From CAWDMW01 sp963803575 (GTDB lineage Bacteria > Pseudomonadota > Alphaproteobacteria > Rickettsiales > UBA998), in the NCBI GenBank assembly GCA_963803575.1, contig CAWDMW010000002.1, positions 620,001-684,000 of the forward strand: a stretch of 64,000 nt of DNA, given 5' to 3'. The position numbers were made by a program, and so were the translations under genes. The notes below the pieces were generated by a model, which was given only the letters and a program-made list of their open reading frames with translations, was not told where the DNA came from and did not search any database. This document shows positions 61,565-64,000 of the stretch, in pieces (positions within the stretch are counted from its first letter, which is position 1; each line of letters opens with the position of its first letter).

Positions 61565-62596
61565 CTATTGCAGCAGTGACGCGACAGAAGCAGGGTTATG
61601 CAATTCGGCGTAGGCTGATGGCAAATTCCCATGTGCATCGGTAATGGTTTTGTCTGCACCGAAATGCATCAGCAGATGTGTCATGCTATAGTGATTGCCG
61701 TGTGCCGCGTAATGTAGCGGCGTAAAACCGCGCTGATCTGTGACATTCGGGTTTGCGCCGTGCAACAGCAGCCATCTGGTAGCATCAACAGCATGATGGC
61801 GTACAGCAAGTATTAGTGCGGGTTCACCGTCTTTAGTCACGTGTTGTATATTCGCCTGATTATTAAATAAGCTTCTTAGCATATCTACATTGTCATGTAT
61901 AATGGCATGTTCTAATAGTGCCTGTTGATCCTGCTGCATATAGGCAAAGGGCAAGTGCTTGTTATCGCGACTGTAAGGGCGGTGGTAGATTGTTTTAGGT
62001 AAGCGTACTGATTTAAAACGATGCGTTGAGCGTGGGCGGGCTGGCTGGCGCGCGATAATGGGCTGAGGCTCAATATTTTCCTGTTCTATAGCGCCATCCG
62101 AAACATCTTCGTTCGCTATATCGTCAGAAGTAAACGTATCTTCTGGCGCATCAGGTGCAATGATGGTGGTGGTAGAGAAAAACTGGTCAATATAGCCATC
62201 TTCCTGATTATCTGGATCAGGTGCAGATGCTTCAGAGCCAAATCCATACAGGCCAGAAGGAGGTGGCGCTGGGGCATCGCTTAAAGGAGCGGGAGCGCCG
62301 TTACTTCCCGGAAGATCGGGAACAGGTGGGAGCGTGAAATCCATTTCATCGCTGGGCTGATCAAAACGAAACTTTGGTTGCGACTCTTGTGCATGAACAG
62401 TTGCAATAAACAGCACTAACGCCACAATAAACACAATTAACTGACTCAGAAAGTGCTGCATTCGCATACGCTGCTGCATCAGTTTGCGTTGTTGGCGTCT
62501 GGATAAGCGAAAGGGCTGTTTACAGCCAAATGCTTCACTCAAAAGAAATCGTATTACATCAATCATCATAGTATTATATAGTACACATGCTGTCAT
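61565..62596 (-). CDS. Membrane-anchored or exported ankyrin-repeat protein
   Basis: A 343-residue protein. Basic N-terminus, then a hydrophobic segment at about 50-69 (FLSQLIVFIVALVLFIATVH) ending AQE, a membrane anchor or signal. A Pro- and Asp-rich disordered stretch (about 70-190) follows, then three to four ankyrin repeats (about 225-335; DGEPALILAVRHHAVDATRW, GFTPLHYAAHGNH). The start is unclear: ATG at 62596, 62566 and 62461 all lack strong ribosome sites. Probably binds proteins in the periplasm. Confidence 0.75.
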   Translation of the reverse strand: MTACVLYNTMMIDVIRFLLSEAFGCKQPFRLSRRQQRKLMQQRMRMQHFLSQLIVFIVALVLFIATVHAQESQPKFRFDQPSDEMDFTLPPVPDLPGSNGAPAPLSDAPAPPPSGLYGFGSEASAPDPDNQEDGYIDQFFSTTTIIAPDAPEDTFTSDDIANEDVSDGAIEQENIEPQPIIARQPARPRSTHRFKSVRLPKTIYHRPYSRDNKHLPFAYMQQDQQALLEHAIIHDNVDMLRSLFNNQANIQHVTKDGEPALILAVRHHAVDATRWLLLHGANPNVTDQRGFTPLHYAAHGNHYSMTHLLMHFGADKTITDAHGNLPSAYAELHNPASVASLLQ

Positions 62597-62656
62597 AATA
62601 CTACAAGGATATAAAGATATGTTTAAGTAATCCTCGTTAAACCGAGGTAAGATGAC

Positions 62657-63016
62657 CTAGTTGATCGTCGTGTTTTCTTCTTCATCAGCACGGCGTAACT
62701 CGCTGATTTTTTCGGCAATCACTTGTTTAGGGTCGATAGGCTGGAAAAACTTGCTTGGGTCTGTTCCATACATTTCCGCCACTTTGATAGTGACTTCATC
62801 TGGTGGCGTTTCGCCTTCTGCGGAGACGATAATTTCACCGTAGGGATCAAATTGATACAGATCAAGCGTTCCACCCGTTTCGGCAGCTTTAAAGGCATCA
62901 TACATGCTTGGTTTTACTGCAACATAACACCAGAAGGGGCCGCCATGTTCCATTGTACCGTAAACCAGCATAATGATGCGGGAAATATTGTCTGGTTCGT
63001 ATTTATCATTGGTCAT
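62657..63016 (-). CDS. Hypothetical protein, 119 aa
   Basis: Soluble, acidic, mixed alpha/beta (MLVYGTMEHGGPFWCYVAVK, DLYQFDPYGEIIVSAEGE). It looks like a well-kept small protein without a named family. It lies 58 bp from the end of the aconitase gene in the same direction and could share its transcript. Confidence 0.7.
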   Translation of the reverse strand: MTNDKYEPDNISRIIMLVYGTMEHGGPFWCYVAVKPSMYDAFKAAETGGTLDLYQFDPYGEIIVSAEGETPPDEVTIKVAEMYGTDPSKFFQPIDPKQVIAEKISELRRADEEENTTIN

Positions 63017-63074
63017 TTCACTAATACCTGTGTTGCTCGTTATTGTTACAATAACGTGTCAGGAAAATAAAGGC

Positions 63075-64000
63075 TTATCCTGCATTTGTCAAACCCGACA
63101 TAACATATTGTAAAATTCCGCCGTGATGATAGTAGGATAGCTCATTTTGCGTATCAATACGACATTTCAACGTAATGGTTTCACTGTTGCCATCTTGCCG
63201 GGTGATGGTGCATGTAATATCACAGGCAGGCTTAATGGCGTCGATGCCATGCAGCGCAATTTTTTCTGTTCCATCCAGTTTTAGTGTTGTGCGTGTAATG
63301 CCATCTTTAAACATGAGCGGCAGGACACCCATGCCAAGCAGGTTAGAGCGGTGAATACGTTCAAAACTTTCAGCAATCACGGCCTTCACTCCAAGCAAAC
63401 CAGTCCCTTTAGCTGCCCAGTCACGCGAGGATCCGGTGCCGTATTCTTTGCCTGCAATGACCACCAAAGGGGTGCCACTTTCCTGATATTTCATGGCGGC
63501 ATCATAAATAGGGATAATACTGCCATCGGGAATATAGCGCGTCACACCACCTTCTGTGCCGGGTGCCATTTCATTGCGGATACGGATATTGGCAAACGTA
63601 CCACGCATCATCACTTCATGGTTGCCACGACGCGAACCGTAAGAGTTGAAGTCTCGTGGTTCAACCTTATGGTGCCGCAAATATTGTGCAGCAGGGGAGG
63701 TAGGGGAAATGCTTCCTGCAGGAGAAATATGATCTGTAGTCACGCTATCGCCTAGCAATGCCAAGATATGCGCGCCACTAATATCACTGGACGCCGCATT
63801 ATCATTGCTAACGGTTTCAAAGAATGGTGGGTGCTGCACATAGGTGCTTGCGGCATTCCAGTCATACGTATCACTTTCAGGTGTGGTAATAGCCTGCCAT
63901 AGCGCATCACCGGTGAATACGTCCGCATATTTCGTACGGAACATATCACGGGTAACGCAGGCCGCGACAACATCTTTAATTTCCTGCGTTGTTGGCCAAA
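63075..64000 (-). CDS. acnA: Aconitate hydratase, 3' part (runs off the window)
   Basis: C-terminal part of an AcnA/IRP-type aconitase of the TCA cycle. The frame stays open to the window edge (WPTTQEIKDVVAACVTRDMF before the first inner Met), so the start is outside. Visible: LGDSVTTDHISPAGSI, the swivel-domain RGNHEVMMRGTFANIRIRNE and active-site GKEYGTGSSRDWAAKG with the conserved Ser/Arg. The Fe-S cysteines lie in the missing part, as expected. Confidence 0.96.
   Translation of the reverse strand, partial: WPTTQEIKDVVAACVTRDMFRTKYADVFTGDALWQAITTPESDTYDWNAASTYVQHPPFFETVSNDNAASSDISGAHILALLGDSVTTDHISPAGSISPTSPAAQYLRHHKVEPRDFNSYGSRRGNHEVMMRGTFANIRIRNEMAPGTEGGVTRYIPDGSIIPIYDAAMKYQESGTPLVVIAGKEYGTGSSRDWAAKGTGLLGVKAVIAESFERIHRSNLLGMGVLPLMFKDGITRTTLKLDGTEKIALHGIDAIKPACDITCTITRQDGNSETITLKCRIDTQNELSYYHHGGILQYVMSGLTNAG

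Noticed and set aside
1..64000. CRISPR arrays, tRNA, rRNA, tmRNA or insertion sequences with a transposase
   Set aside because: No regularly spaced repeats, cloverleaf candidates or transposase motifs were noticed by reading; a tRNA or covariance scan could not be run.

Overview
The window reads as part of an alphaproteobacterial chromosome, by eye slightly below 50% GC. Several neighbourhoods are typical of that class: rplM-rpsI-argC; rpmH-rnpA-yidD; thrB-rnhA; yajC-secD followed by a Mth938-fold gene; a cytochrome bc1 chaperone divergent from bamE; metX-metW divergent from chorismate mutase-hisC-tyrA; and a PHB-mobilisation cluster (3-hydroxybutyrate dehydrogenase, intracellular depolymerase, patatin). 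The species cannot be named from sequence alone.

Positions 1-9475 are an accessory island. It carries a CCWGG-type restriction-modification cassette (EcoRII-N/MvaI-like endonuclease, Vsr mismatch endonuclease, and a Dcm-like methyltransferase with an HTH domain and a likely operator), a possible 34-residue hydrophobic peptide, an orphan gene, a Doc/AbrB toxin-antitoxin pair, a mobilisation module (MobC plus a relaxase-helicase), a DUF736 gene, a truncated gene tail with its terminator, and an AT-rich HEPN-motif gene. No integrase or type IV secretion genes are visible, so the element continues to the left or is only mobilisable.

Positions 9460-17486 mix envelope and housekeeping genes: a glycosyltransferase, an O-antigen ligase-like protein, Maf and MetE. 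They end in decaying or orphan ORFs, including a quinone-oxidoreductase remnant and two ORFs in one frame separated by a single stop.

Positions 17638-42750 are mainly core. They hold ribosomal proteins L13, S9, L34, L33 and L19, ArgC, a gamma-carbonic anhydrase facing an SbtA-type bicarbonate permease, ferredoxin-NADP reductase, PHB use, HisI, a sensor kinase, RNase P protein, RibF, HolC, BamE, bactofilin, homoserine kinase, RNase HI, a tandem GGDEF protein, YajC, SecD and TrmD. Two conserved clusters lack an expected member here: yidC after yidD, and secF after secD. Both partners belong to the membrane-insertion machinery.

Positions 42754-64000 hold a nitronate monooxygenase homologue, methionine and aromatic/histidine biosynthesis, small membrane proteins, a HAD phosphatase/aminotransferase/epimerase run, a phage-like pair encoding an esterase flanked by ConA-like domains, RmuC, GlmU, a GT4 glycosyltransferase, a peptidoglycan-binding-domain protein, an Nfu scaffold, an ankyrin protein and the 3' part of aconitase, which is cut by the window end. 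I saw no tRNA, rRNA or CRISPR array.
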